The notes under the pieces are model-generated. The model was given only the letters and a program-made list of their open reading frames with translations, was not told where the DNA came from and did not search any database. Below are positions 32,810 to 41,404 of a stretch of 64,000 nt of DNA, piece after piece (within the stretch, counting starts at the first letter, position 1; every line of letters begins with the position of its first letter). The stretch is taken from contig NZ_FNSZ01000001.1 of assembly GCF_900105245.1 (NCBI RefSeq), positions 8,492,001 to 8,556,000 on the forward strand, read 5' to 3'. Both the position numbers and the translations under genes were made by a program. Source of the DNA: Streptomyces sp. 1222.5 (lineage in GTDB: Bacteria; Actinomycetota; Actinomycetes; Streptomycetales; Streptomycetaceae).

Positions 32810-33813
32810 GCCAGTTCCAGCACGAGCTTGCCGACGTTCTCGCCACGGAAGAGCATCTGCAACGTCTCGGGGAAGTCGTCCACAGTGCCCCTCACCACAT
32901 GTTCCTTGACCTTGATACGGCCGTCGCCGATCCAGGCGGCGATCTCCTGCGCCGCCTCCGCGTAGCGCTTGGCGTAGTCGAAGACGACGAAGCCCTCCAT
33001 CCGGGCACGGCGCACCAGCAGCGTGAGGTAGTTCGAGGGCCCCTTCACGGGCGTGGCGTTGTTGTACTGGCTGATCGCGCCGCAGACCACGACGCGCGCG
33101 TGCATCGCCAGCCGGGTCAGCGCGGCGTCGAGGATGTCCCCTCCGACGTTGTCGAAGTAGACGTCGATGCCGTCGGGTGCGTGCTCACGCAGTGCCTTCC
33201 TGACGTCGTCGGCCCGGTAGTCGATCGCCGCGTCGAATCCGAGTTCGCCGGTGAGCAACGCGCACTTCTCCGGCCCACCCGCGATGCCCACGACCCGGCA
33301 GCCCTTGGCCTTCGCGATCTGCCCCACGATGGTGCCGACCGCACCGGCGGCCCCGGACACCACGACGGTCTCGCCGTCCTTCAGCGCTCCGACGTCCAGC
33401 AGGCCGAAGTAGGCGGTCATGCCGGGCATGCCCAGCGCTCCCAGATACGTCGAGGGCGGGGCGAGCGAGGTGTCGATCTTCATCGCGCCCCGGCCGTCGG
33501 AGACCACGTACTCCTGGACGCCGAACGTGCCGACCACGTGATCGCCCGGCTGGAAGTCCGGGTGGTCGGAGGCGGTGACCTCGACGACCGACCCGGCCCG
33601 CATCACCTCTCCGATGCCCACGGGCGGCAGGTAGGAGGGGCGGTCGTCCAACCAGCCCCGCATGGCCGGATCCAGGGAGATGGCGACCGTCCGGCCCGCG
33701 AACCGGCCCGGGCCCGGGACCTCAAGGGGTTCGCATCGGTGCTCCCAGTCTTCGGGTTTCACTTCGCCCACGGGGCGGGCTGCCAGACGGATCTGCCGGT
33801 TGGTCGCGGACAT
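32806..33813 (-). CDS. MDR-superfamily NADP-dependent oxidoreductase (CurA / leukotriene B4 12-hydroxydehydrogenase type)
   Basis: 335 residues. It has the CurA-like zinc-free medium-chain dehydrogenase signature: NRQIRLAARPVGEV at the start, SLDPAMRGWL, GALGMPGMTAYFGLLDVG, the NADPH motif SGAAGAVGTIVGQIAKAKGC, then YFDNVGGDILDA and AISQYN. Family members reduce activated C=C bonds of enals, enones and acyl-CoAs. AGGAGG lies four bases before the ATG at 33813. It is first of a two-gene operon with the SDR. Operator-like palindromes lie 35-200 bp upstream. Confidence 0.9.
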   Translation of the reverse strand: MSATNRQIRLAARPVGEVKPEDWEHRCEPLEVPGPGRFAGRTVAISLDPAMRGWLDDRPSYLPPVGIGEVMRAGSVVEVTASDHPDFQPGDHVVGTFGVQEYVVSDGRGAMKIDTSLAPPSTYLGALGMPGMTAYFGLLDVGALKDGETVVVSGAAGAVGTIVGQIAKAKGCRVVGIAGGPEKCALLTGELGFDAAIDYRADDVRKALREHAPDGIDVYFDNVGGDILDAALTRLAMHARVVVCGAISQYNNATPVKGPSNYLTLLVRRARMEGFVVFDYAKRYAEAAQEIAAWIGDGRIKVKEHVVRGTVDDFPETLQMLFRGENVGKLVLELA

Positions 33814-33846
33814 CGCGCCTCCTGTCGTTGGCGGTTCCCCGAGACC

Positions 33847-34013
33847 ATACCGACCAGTAGGTCGGCCCGGGGGAGTGATCTTCCCCACAAGTCGCCCGCG
33901 TACTCCGGAGGCTACGGTCCCGGGGCGAGGGCCGCCACGGGTCGAACGATCACCGCTTCGACCTCGAAACGTGACACTCGGCAGCCTTATCAGGCATTCC
34001 AACCAGTCGGTAT
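33847..34013. promoter_or_regulatory. Pair of TetR-type operator-like sequences
   Basis: CCGACC-AGTA-GGTCGG at 33850-33865, preceded by AT-A, is a 6+6 palindrome 35 bp upstream of the MDR reductase. A related word, ATACCGACTGG read on the minus strand, lies at 33996-34013 in front of the DUF485/symporter operon. The two share ATACCGAC in opposite orientation. No TetR gene adjoins, so a regulator would act from elsewhere. Confidence 0.45.
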
Positions 34014-34083
34014 CGTGCGCCGTCACACAGCGAGCTTCACCGCCGACCTCCCACGCACCCGAGCCGCACCGGAAGGCCTTGCG

Positions 34084-34620
34084 ATGACATTTCCCGACGA
34101 CAGCCCGTATCCGTACCCACCCCCGGCGCGGCCGGGATGGGAGCAGCCGCAGGCCGAGCCCCCTGCCCATGCCCCCTGGGGCGGGTCCCCCGGGCGGCAG
34201 GCGCCGTACGGACCCGGCGTTCCGCAGGACAACTCGTATGCATACGACGCATACTGGCCCGACCCGTACGGGCAGACGCCCCGGAACCGGCCGTCCGCGT
34301 CCGGGACGGACCGGCACGGTGGCGACCTCGACGCCCTGCGGTCCGCCTACCGCGTGCTCCGCCGCGTCTCCACGCTCACCGCGCTCGGTTCCTTCGTGGT
34401 GTACGTCCTGCTGTCCTGCTGGGCGCCGGACCTGATGGGGGCCGAGATCACCGGTGATCTGAGCCTGGGCATGGCCCTGGGGGTCCTCCAGCTCGTCGTC
34501 ACCTTCGCGGCGGTCCTCTGGTACGGCCGCAGCGCCGAACGCTCCGTGGACCCGCTCGCGCGCGCCGTGCGAGAGCGGGCGGTCCCCCGGACGGACCTGG
34601 AAGGCGGGGCGGCGAGATGA
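34084..34620 (+). CDS. DUF485 membrane protein (YjcH-like symporter partner)
   Basis: 178 residues. The first ~85 residues are Pro/Tyr/Gly-rich and disordered, an extension not found in short YjcH proteins. The DUF485 core follows: LRSAYRVLRRVSTLTALGSF, then two transmembrane helices separated by a short loop. DUF485 genes usually sit before SSS-family acetate/pyruvate symporters and are thought to be accessory subunits. The stop overlaps the symporter ATG (ATGA). GGAAGG precedes the ATG at 34084. Confidence 0.82.
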   Translation: MTFPDDSPYPYPPPARPGWEQPQAEPPAHAPWGGSPGRQAPYGPGVPQDNSYAYDAYWPDPYGQTPRNRPSASGTDRHGGDLDALRSAYRVLRRVSTLTALGSFVVYVLLSCWAPDLMGAEITGDLSLGMALGVLQLVVTFAAVLWYGRSAERSVDPLARAVRERAVPRTDLEGGAAR

Positions 34621-36233
34621 ACGACTTCGGCACGGGGACGCAGACCGTCGTCCTGGTCCTCTTCACCGCCCTGGTGACCCTCACCCTGTTGATGTGCGTG
34701 CTGGCGGGCTCGGACCGCGACGACCTGACGGACTTCTACACCGGCTACCGCACGCTCACGCCACTCAAGAACGGCCTGGCGATCGCGGGCGACTACATCT
34801 CGGCGGCCACGGTGCTGAGCACCACCGGCATCATCGCGCTCGCCGGATACGACGGTTACGTCCTGGCGGTCAGCACCGCCCTCTCGCTGGTGCTGCTGAT
34901 GTTCCTGCTGGCCGAACCGCTGCGCAACGTCGGCAGTTTCACCATGGGCGACGTCCTGGCCCGCAACATGCCCGGGCGTGCGACCCGTATCGCCTCCTGC
35001 GCGGTGACGCTCAGCGCGACCCTTCCCTTCCTGGTCGTCCAACTCTCCGGAGCCGGATCACTGCTCACCTTCATCCTGGGCCTCCCGCATGTGGCCGGCG
35101 CCAGGACGACGTGCATCGTCCTCGTCGGCAGCCTGATGATCATCTACGCGGCCCTCGGCGGCATCAAGGGAACCGCGCTCATCCAGATGATCAAGATCGT
35201 GCTTCTGCTCGGCACCAGCGCGGCCGTCGCCGTCCTCGTCCTGAACCGCTTCGACTGGAGCCCCGACGCGGTGCTCCAGGCCGCCAGGCGCGGCAGCGGA
35301 GCGGGCCCCGCCTTCTTCCATCAGGGCCTTCAACTGGGTACCTCGGCCGTCGACCGGCTGGACTTCGCCAGTCTCCAGATCACCGTGATCCTCGGCGCAG
35401 CCTGCCTGCCTCACATCACGATGCGTCTGTACTCCGCACGGGACGTGCCGGCCGTTCGTCGCTCCATGTCGTGGGCGGTCGGTACGGTCACCACGTTCTG
35501 CCTGCTGGTGATCATCATGGGTACGGGCGCGGCGGCGCTGGTGGGTTCGCGGTTCATCACCGCGGCCGACCCGCACGGACGGGCGTCGGTGCTCATGCTG
35601 TCCCGGGCGCTCGGCGACGGCCCCGGCTCCGTGGGCACCACGGTTCTCTACGCGGCCATGGCGGGCACGGTGTTCATCACTCTGCTCTCCTCGGTCGCCG
35701 GAATGACCCTGGCCGCGGCCTCGTCGCTCGCCCACGACCTGTTCGCGCACGCCGTGCGGCGGGGACGGGCCGCGCCCCGTACGGAGATGACGGTTGCCGC
35801 GTGGACGAGCGTGGCCGTGGGCATCGCTGCCATCGCGCTCTCCGTCCTGGTCCAGAACTGGGACGTCGCCGTGCTGACCACGCTGGCCATCTGCATCGGG
35901 GCGTCGGCCGTGGCCCCCGCGCTGACGTACTCACTGTTCTGGCGCGGCTTCACGCGCACGGGCCTGCTCGCCAGCCTGTACGGCGGCGCGACCTGCACGC
36001 TGGTGCTGATGGCCTTCTCCAAGGCCGTCTCCGGCACGCCGGCCGCGGTCTTCCCGCACGCGGACTTCCACTGGTTCCCCATGCAGTCCACCGGACTCGT
36101 CTCCGTCCCGTTCGGCTATCTGGCGGGCTGGCTGGGCAGCCGTCTGGAGCACCGGCGCCGCGCCGCCGACAGCCACGAGAGCCGGCGCCTGTACGAGGAG
36201 AGCGAGGCACGGCTGCTCGCCGCGGCCGAATGA
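34617..36233 (+). CDS. Sodium:solute symporter, ActP-like cation/monocarboxylate symporter
   Basis: 538 residues with about thirteen transmembrane helices and the SSS-family pattern: DLTDFYTGYRTLTPLKNGLAIAGDYISAATVLSTTGI at the start, GSFTMGDVLA, TFILGLPHVAGA, and the central LPHITMRLYSARDVPAVRRSM. The ActP/acetate-lactate subgroup is favoured by length and the DUF485 partner. It would import short monocarboxylates with Na+ or H+. Coupled by ATGA to the preceding gene. Confidence 0.88.
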   Translation: MNDFGTGTQTVVLVLFTALVTLTLLMCVLAGSDRDDLTDFYTGYRTLTPLKNGLAIAGDYISAATVLSTTGIIALAGYDGYVLAVSTALSLVLLMFLLAEPLRNVGSFTMGDVLARNMPGRATRIASCAVTLSATLPFLVVQLSGAGSLLTFILGLPHVAGARTTCIVLVGSLMIIYAALGGIKGTALIQMIKIVLLLGTSAAVAVLVLNRFDWSPDAVLQAARRGSGAGPAFFHQGLQLGTSAVDRLDFASLQITVILGAACLPHITMRLYSARDVPAVRRSMSWAVGTVTTFCLLVIIMGTGAAALVGSRFITAADPHGRASVLMLSRALGDGPGSVGTTVLYAAMAGTVFITLLSSVAGMTLAAASSLAHDLFAHAVRRGRAAPRTEMTVAAWTSVAVGIAAIALSVLVQNWDVAVLTTLAICIGASAVAPALTYSLFWRGFTRTGLLASLYGGATCTLVLMAFSKAVSGTPAAVFPHADFHWFPMQSTGLVSVPFGYLAGWLGSRLEHRRRAADSHESRRLYEESEARLLAAAE

Positions 36234-36339
36234 CCACAGCGGTGCGGGCGGGCCACGCAGGCGGCCTCGGAGCCGCCGCCGTGGGCCGCCCGCCCCTGAG
36301 CACCGGCGGACCCGGCACTCAGGGGACCGCGCCGCCGGC

Positions 36340-37617
36340 TCACTTCGTCAGCGGGCCGAACTCCTCGCGGGTGTCCACCGGCTTGCCGAACAGCTGCCAC
36401 CGCTCGCCCTTGAACCGCATGAGCTGCATCGTCTCCAGCGGGAAGGCGTCACCGTGGCCGGTGGACATGGTGACGCCGGGCAGCAGCATCCCCACCCGGA
36501 CGTCCTTCAGCTTCCGCACCGCGTCCCGCAGCCCTTCCCTGGTCGGGCACTTCATCGAGTCCAGCGCCTTGTGCAGGCTGGACGCGACGGCCCAGCCGTA
36601 GGCGTTGAACTGGTTGTCCGGGTCGGTGTCGGGGGCGTACTTGTGCAGCGCCTCCTTGTACGTCTTGACGTCGGGGTCGTCAGCCCACTGCGGATCGGCG
36701 GGGTCCTTGAAGTAGGTCGCGGAGACCACGCCTTGCACGTTCTTGAAGCCGACGGGCTTGAGCACCGCGGCGGACGACGCCACGTTGTTCACGATGTGCA
36801 GCGGGTTCCACCCGGTGTTCCTGGCGTCGGCGGCGAGGGCCTGGCTGCCGAACTTGGGGGTGGTGACGTCCAGCAGCACGTCCGCCCTTGAGCGGGACAG
36901 GCTCGCCATCGGTGCCGACACGGACGGGTCGGTCACCTCGTAGCTCTCCGTGGCGACCACCTTCACACCGCTGCCGGCGACCGCCTTCTCGAACCCGCCG
37001 AGCAGGTCCTTGCCGAAGTCGTCGTTCTGATAGAGGACGGCCACCTTGGCCTTCGGCTTGGTGTCCTTGAGGTACTTGGCGTACACCCGGGCCTCGGCCA
37101 CGTAGTTGGGCTGCCACCCGATGGTCCAGGGATGCCTGTCGTCCGTGCCCCAGACGGAGGCACCCGTGGCGACGAAGGGCTGCGGCACCTTCTGCTTGTC
37201 GAGGTAGTCCCACACGGCCGCCGTGGACGGGGTGCCCAGCGTCTGGAAGACGGCGAAGACCTTCTCCTGCTCGACGAGTCTGCGGGCCTCCTCGACCGCC
37301 TTGGGCGGCTGGTAGCCGTCGTCCCGGACGATGAACCGCACCTTGCGGCCGTCTATGCCGCCCTTGTCGTTGACATACTCGAAGTAGGCACCGACCCCCT
37401 TGCTGATCGTGCCGTACGCGGAGGCGGGTCCTGACAGCGGGTAGATCCCGCCCAGTTTGATCGCGTTGTCGGTGATGCCGGTGGTCTGCTGACCCTTGCA
37501 GGCACCGTCGACGGCGGTGTCCTGGTCCGCCTTGTCCCGGCGGCTGCTGCAGGCGGTCACGGTGAGCAGGGCGGCGGTCGCGGCCGCGGCCGCCCGCAGA
37601 GCGGTCGTCTTGCGCAT
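36340..37617 (-). CDS. ABC-transporter substrate-binding lipoprotein (LivK-like)
   Basis: 425 residues. The signal peptide ends in a lipobox VTAC (Cys23). The mature protein is a type-I periplasmic-binding fold: AIKLGGIYPLSGPASAYGTISKGVGAYFEYVND, RFIVRDDGYQP, then the hinge and second lobe. It resembles branched-chain amino acid and amide/aromatic-acid binding proteins. The ATG at 37617 has AAAGGA nine bases upstream. It is the last gene of the importer operon, 5 bp after the LivM-like gene. Confidence 0.9.
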   Translation of the reverse strand: MRKTTALRAAAAATAALLTVTACSSRRDKADQDTAVDGACKGQQTTGITDNAIKLGGIYPLSGPASAYGTISKGVGAYFEYVNDKGGIDGRKVRFIVRDDGYQPPKAVEEARRLVEQEKVFAVFQTLGTPSTAAVWDYLDKQKVPQPFVATGASVWGTDDRHPWTIGWQPNYVAEARVYAKYLKDTKPKAKVAVLYQNDDFGKDLLGGFEKAVAGSGVKVVATESYEVTDPSVSAPMASLSRSRADVLLDVTTPKFGSQALAADARNTGWNPLHIVNNVASSAAVLKPVGFKNVQGVVSATYFKDPADPQWADDPDVKTYKEALHKYAPDTDPDNQFNAYGWAVASSLHKALDSMKCPTREGLRDAVRKLKDVRVGMLLPGVTMSTGHGDAFPLETMQLMRFKGERWQLFGKPVDTREEFGPLTK

Positions 37618-37622
37618 GTGAT

Positions 37623-38771
37623 TCATTCCTTTTCCGTGCGGGGCGGAGCGCCCACGGTTTCGGCGTCGACAACTGAGGGATCCGCGGTGGGAAGGGGCGC
37701 GGAGGGTGCGGATCCGGCCCGGGACCTCGGTTCCGCCTCCGTCGCGGGGGCGGCCTCCGGCGTCCCGTCGAGCGGGCCGGCGGTGCGGAGCGGACGACGG
37801 GTGACAGCGCTCAGGACACGAACCGGCAGACCGGCCAGCCCGGTCGGGGCCACGAACATCACCGTGATGATCAACAACCCGAACACCACGCCCGGTGCCG
37901 CCTCGCTGATGTCCTGTGAGACGCTCGGCACGTACATCACGAACGCTCCGCCCAGCAGGGGCCCGTACAGCGAACCGAGCCCCCCGACCACCAGACCGGC
38001 GAGCAGGGTGATGGACAGCACGAAGCTGAAGGAGTCGGGCGAGACGAAGCCGATCACCCACGTGTACAGACACCCTGCGATCCCCGCGAACATCGAGCTC
38101 CACGCGAAGGCCAGGGTCTTGTGCAGCGACAACCGCACGCCCATGACCTCGGCGGCGCTCTCGTCGTCCCGCACGGCGCGCAGTGCCCGGCCGACCCGGG
38201 ACGCCAGCAGGTTGCGGGCGAGCAGCAGGGCCACCGCGGCGACGGCCAGGACGACGAAGTACGTCCACTGGTCCTCGGCCAGCCCGCTCCATGCGGGCGG
38301 CCGCATCTTGTCCACCGTCAGGCCCATGGAACCGCCCGTCACCGGTTCGAGCCGCTTGAGCAGGGGCGGCAGGAACACCGCGAACGACAGGGTGACCAGG
38401 GCCAGGTGCAGCCCGCGCAGTCGCAGGGCGGGTACGCCGAACCCGAGGCCCAGCAGGAAGCATCCGGCGGCCGCCACCGGCAGCGTGGCCAGGTGGCCGG
38501 TGCCGTAGCGGTCGAGCATGACCGCCGCCGTGTAGGCCCCCGCAGCGAAGAAGGCGCCGTGCCCGAGCGAGATCTGCCCGCCGAAACCGACCAGCAGGTT
38601 CAAGCCGGCCAGCGCCACGGCGTACAGGAGCACCATGGTCAGCTGGAAGACCTGGAAGGGGGCGAGGTAGAACGGCGCGTAGACGACGACCGCCGCCACG
38701 ACCAGTGTGGTGAGCGCGGCCCGCAGCCGCCGGGCCCGTTCGGTGCCGAGTGCCCCTGTGATCGTGCTCAT
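37623..38771 (-). CDS. ABC-transporter permease (LivM-like)
   Basis: 382 residues with about ten transmembrane helices and the LivM signature segments LVGFGGQISLGHGAFFAAGAY, RLRGLHLALVTLSF and GRALRAVRDDESAAEVMGV (the loop contacting the ATPase). A Pro/Ala/Glu-rich cytoplasmic tail of about 60 residues is longer than usual. ATG overlaps the stop of the LivH-like gene (ATGA). Confidence 0.9.
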   Translation of the reverse strand: MSTITGALGTERARRLRAALTTLVVAAVVVYAPFYLAPFQVFQLTMVLLYAVALAGLNLLVGFGGQISLGHGAFFAAGAYTAAVMLDRYGTGHLATLPVAAAGCFLLGLGFGVPALRLRGLHLALVTLSFAVFLPPLLKRLEPVTGGSMGLTVDKMRPPAWSGLAEDQWTYFVVLAVAAVALLLARNLLASRVGRALRAVRDDESAAEVMGVRLSLHKTLAFAWSSMFAGIAGCLYTWVIGFVSPDSFSFVLSITLLAGLVVGGLGSLYGPLLGGAFVMYVPSVSQDISEAAPGVVFGLLIITVMFVAPTGLAGLPVRVLSAVTRRPLRTAGPLDGTPEAAPATEAEPRSRAGSAPSAPLPTADPSVVDAETVGAPPRTEKE

Positions 38772-39658
38772 GCCCGCTCCACCGCCGCCCGTCCGAACAG
38801 GCCCTCGGGCCGCACCAGCAGTACCGCCAGAATGATCACCAAGGGGACGCCCACCTTCAGATCGGCACCGACCACGTCGACGTACGCCCCGGTCAGTGTC
38901 TCGGCGACGCCCACGAACAGGCCGCCGACGACCGCACCGACGGGACTGTCGAAACCACCGAGGGTGGCCGCGGCGAACGCGTAGATCAGCACCCCGCCCA
39001 TCATGTTGGGCTCCAGGAACAGCACCGGGGCGACGAGCACGCCCGACACCGCGCCGACCGTCGCGGCCAGCCCCCAGCCGAGCATCAGCACCCGGCCCAC
39101 CCGGATGCCCGACAGCCGGGCGGAGGCCGGGTTGCAGGCGACCGCCCGCATCACCAAGCCGACGGAGGTGTGCTGGAACAGCACGTACAGCAGTCCCATC
39201 ACGACGGCCACCACGCCGAGGATCCCGAGCGTCGACCAGTCCAGACGCACCCCCGCCAGATCGAGCCCGCCGTCGGGGAACGGCTGCGGGAAGTCCTTCA
39301 CCGTGAACGACCACACCAGGCCGGCCAGCGCGTTGACGAAGACGAACAGACCGACCGTGACGATGACCACCGTCAGCTCGGGCGCACCCCGCACGGGGCG
39401 GATCACGATCCGCTCGACCAGCATGCCGCCGGCGAAGGACACCGCGAGGGTCGCCGGCAGCGCCAGCCAGAACGGCATCCCGGACGCGACCAGCTGCCAG
39501 GCGACGTACGTCGAGAGCATGGCCAGCTCGCCCTGCGCGAAGTTGACGATCCCCGTGAACCGGTGGATCAGCACCAGGGCCAGCGCGAGGCTGGCGTACA
39601 CGGCACCGGAGCCGAGCCCTTCCACCACTTGCTGGAGAAGATCGGTCACCGCGCTCAC
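38768..39658 (-). CDS. ABC-transporter permease (LivH-like)
   Basis: 296 residues with about eight transmembrane helices: GSGAVYASLALALVLIHRFTGIVNFAQGELAM at the start (LivH N-terminal signature), then TSVGLVMRAVACNPASARLSGI as ATPase-contact loop and GGFDSPVGAVVGGLFVGV. It forms the heteromeric channel with the LivM-like protein. The GTG start at 39658 overlaps the stop of the downstream-facing ATPase gene (GTGA). Confidence 0.9.
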   Translation of the reverse strand: MSAVTDLLQQVVEGLGSGAVYASLALALVLIHRFTGIVNFAQGELAMLSTYVAWQLVASGMPFWLALPATLAVSFAGGMLVERIVIRPVRGAPELTVVIVTVGLFVFVNALAGLVWSFTVKDFPQPFPDGGLDLAGVRLDWSTLGILGVVAVVMGLLYVLFQHTSVGLVMRAVACNPASARLSGIRVGRVLMLGWGLAATVGAVSGVLVAPVLFLEPNMMGGVLIYAFAAATLGGFDSPVGAVVGGLFVGVAETLTGAYVDVVGADLKVGVPLVIILAVLLVRPEGLFGRAAVERA

Positions 39659-40461
39659 CCCGCCTTCCGCGCACGGACGGAGACACCGAGGTACACCTCG
39701 GCGACCTGCCCGTCCTCGCGGATCCGTGCGGCCGGTCCGGACAGCACCAGGCGGCCGGCCTCCAGTACGTGCGCCTGGTGCGCGATGTCCAGCGCGAGCT
39801 GGGCGTTCTGCTCGACGACGACCACGGTGGTGCGTTCCTCCTCGTTGACGGCACGGACGATCTCGAACAGCTCCCGGGTGACCAGCGGCGCGAGCCCGAG
39901 GGACGGCTCGTCGAGGATCAGCAGCACGGGTCGCAGCATCAGCGCCCGGCCGACGGCGAGCATCTGCTGCTCCCCGCCGCTGAGGCTGCCGGCCGCCTGC
40001 CGCGACCGCTGGCGCAGTCTGGGGAAGTGGCCGTAGATCCGATCCAGGTCGGCCGCCACGGCCGCGCGTTCGGCGCGGCCTCGCCACCGGGAACCGGTGC
40101 GCAGGTGGGCGCCGATGCGCAGGTTCTCCTCGACGGTCAGGTCGTTGAAGGTGCCCCGGCCCTCGGGGACATGCGCCACGCCGAGCCTGGCGGCCTGCTC
40201 GGGCGAGCGGCCCAGCAGCTCGGTGCCGTTCAGGGAGACCGAACCGCGGCCGCGGACCATTCCGCACAGCGCCCGCAGCATCGTGGTCTTGCCCGCGCCG
40301 TTCGGTCCGAGGATCGCGCACACCTCGCCACGGGCGACGGAGAAGTCCAGGCCCTGCAACACGCGGGCCTGGCCGTATCCGGCGTGCAGACCGCTGACCT
40401 TCAGGAAGTCCGGCTGCGCGCCCGCCCGGGACTCGGCGGGTTCGACGGTCCGCGCGCTCAT
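39655..40461 (-). CDS. ABC-transporter ATPase (LivF-like)
   Basis: 268 residues of a single ABC nucleotide-binding domain: Walker A GPNGAGKTT, Q-loop region with AHVPEGRGTFNDLTVEENL typical of LivF, signature LSGGEQQM, Walker B LLILDEPSLGLAP and the switch residue, here Gln in VVVVEQNAQ. The first ~20 residues are a short extension. ATGA overlap with the LivG-like gene. Confidence 0.92.
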   Translation of the reverse strand: MSARTVEPAESRAGAQPDFLKVSGLHAGYGQARVLQGLDFSVARGEVCAILGPNGAGKTTMLRALCGMVRGRGSVSLNGTELLGRSPEQAARLGVAHVPEGRGTFNDLTVEENLRIGAHLRTGSRWRGRAERAAVAADLDRIYGHFPRLRQRSRQAAGSLSGGEQQMLAVGRALMLRPVLLILDEPSLGLAPLVTRELFEIVRAVNEEERTTVVVVEQNAQLALDIAHQAHVLEAGRLVLSGPAARIREDGQVAEVYLGVSVRARKAG

Positions 40462-41216
40462 GCGGCGACCCCCAGGTACGCCTCGACGACCGCCGGGTCG
40501 CGCTGGATCGCCTCCGGCGGCCCTTCGGCGATCTTGCGGCCGAAATCGAGGCAGACCACCTTGTCGCACAGGTCCATCACGAACCCCATGTGGTGTTCGA
40601 CCACCACGAGCGTGAGGTCGAACTCCCGGCGCACCGACCGGACCAGATCCGCGAATTGTCCGACCTCACCGTGGCTGAGGCCGTTGACGGGTTCGTCGAG
40701 CAACAGCAGCCGGGGCCGTACGGCGAGCGCCCGCGCGAGTTCGACCCGCTTGAGTGTGCCGAACGGCAGTCCCGAGGCCGGATGCTCCGCGATGTCCGCC
40801 AGACCGAGCCGATGCAGCAAGTCGTCTGCCTGGTCACGCAGTTCCCTCTCCTCCCGCCGTACGCGGGGCAGCCGGAGCGCCGCGGCGAGGTGTCCGGTGC
40901 GCCCCCGGCTGTGGGCGCCGACCATGACGTTCTCCCGGACCGTGAGCCGCGGGAACAGACCCAGGTTCTGAAAGGTGCGGGCGATGCCACGCCGGGCCAC
41001 GGCGTACGGAGCGAAGGCCAGCAGGTCCTCGTCCTCGAATCGCGCCTCGCCGCCGACGGGAGTGCAGCGCCTGGTGAGGCAGTTGAACAACGTGGTCTTG
41101 CCGGCTCCGTTCGGCCCGATGAGCCCCACGGCGGTGCCCGGCTCGACGGTGAACCCGACACCGTCCAGTGCCGTGATCCCGCCGAAGCGCACGGTGATAC
41201 CGTCGACAGCGAGCAT
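40458..41216 (-). CDS. ABC-transporter ATPase (LivG-like)
   Basis: 252 residues: Walker A GPNGAGKTTLF, GIARTFQNLGLFPRLTVRENV (Q-loop, LivG type), signature-like SGLPFGTLKRVELARAL, Walker B LLLLDEPVNGLS and switch His in VVVEHHMGFV. The signature is SGLPFGTLKR rather than the canonical LSGGQ, as in other LivG proteins where it is relaxed. First gene of the five-gene importer operon. GGAAGGGG precedes the ATG at 41216, and the PucR-type regulator lies divergently 188 bp away. Confidence 0.9.
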   Translation of the reverse strand: MLAVDGITVRFGGITALDGVGFTVEPGTAVGLIGPNGAGKTTLFNCLTRRCTPVGGEARFEDEDLLAFAPYAVARRGIARTFQNLGLFPRLTVRENVMVGAHSRGRTGHLAAALRLPRVRREERELRDQADDLLHRLGLADIAEHPASGLPFGTLKRVELARALAVRPRLLLLDEPVNGLSHGEVGQFADLVRSVRREFDLTLVVVEHHMGFVMDLCDKVVCLDFGRKIAEGPPEAIQRDPAVVEAYLGVAA

Positions 41217-41404
41217 GAGTGACGCCCCTTCCGAGGTGCTGGGAGTTGGGCGAGCGTCACAGTAGGTGGGGGCTCTCCAGGCGCACATTGGGTGCGAGCA
41301 CCCAACTTCCCGGTCGCCGAACTGTGCGCCGCGCACAGGACCCGGGAGATGTCTCACCCCGAGCCTGTTGACGCGGCACGAGTCGGGCGACGACGATCGG
41401 CGCC

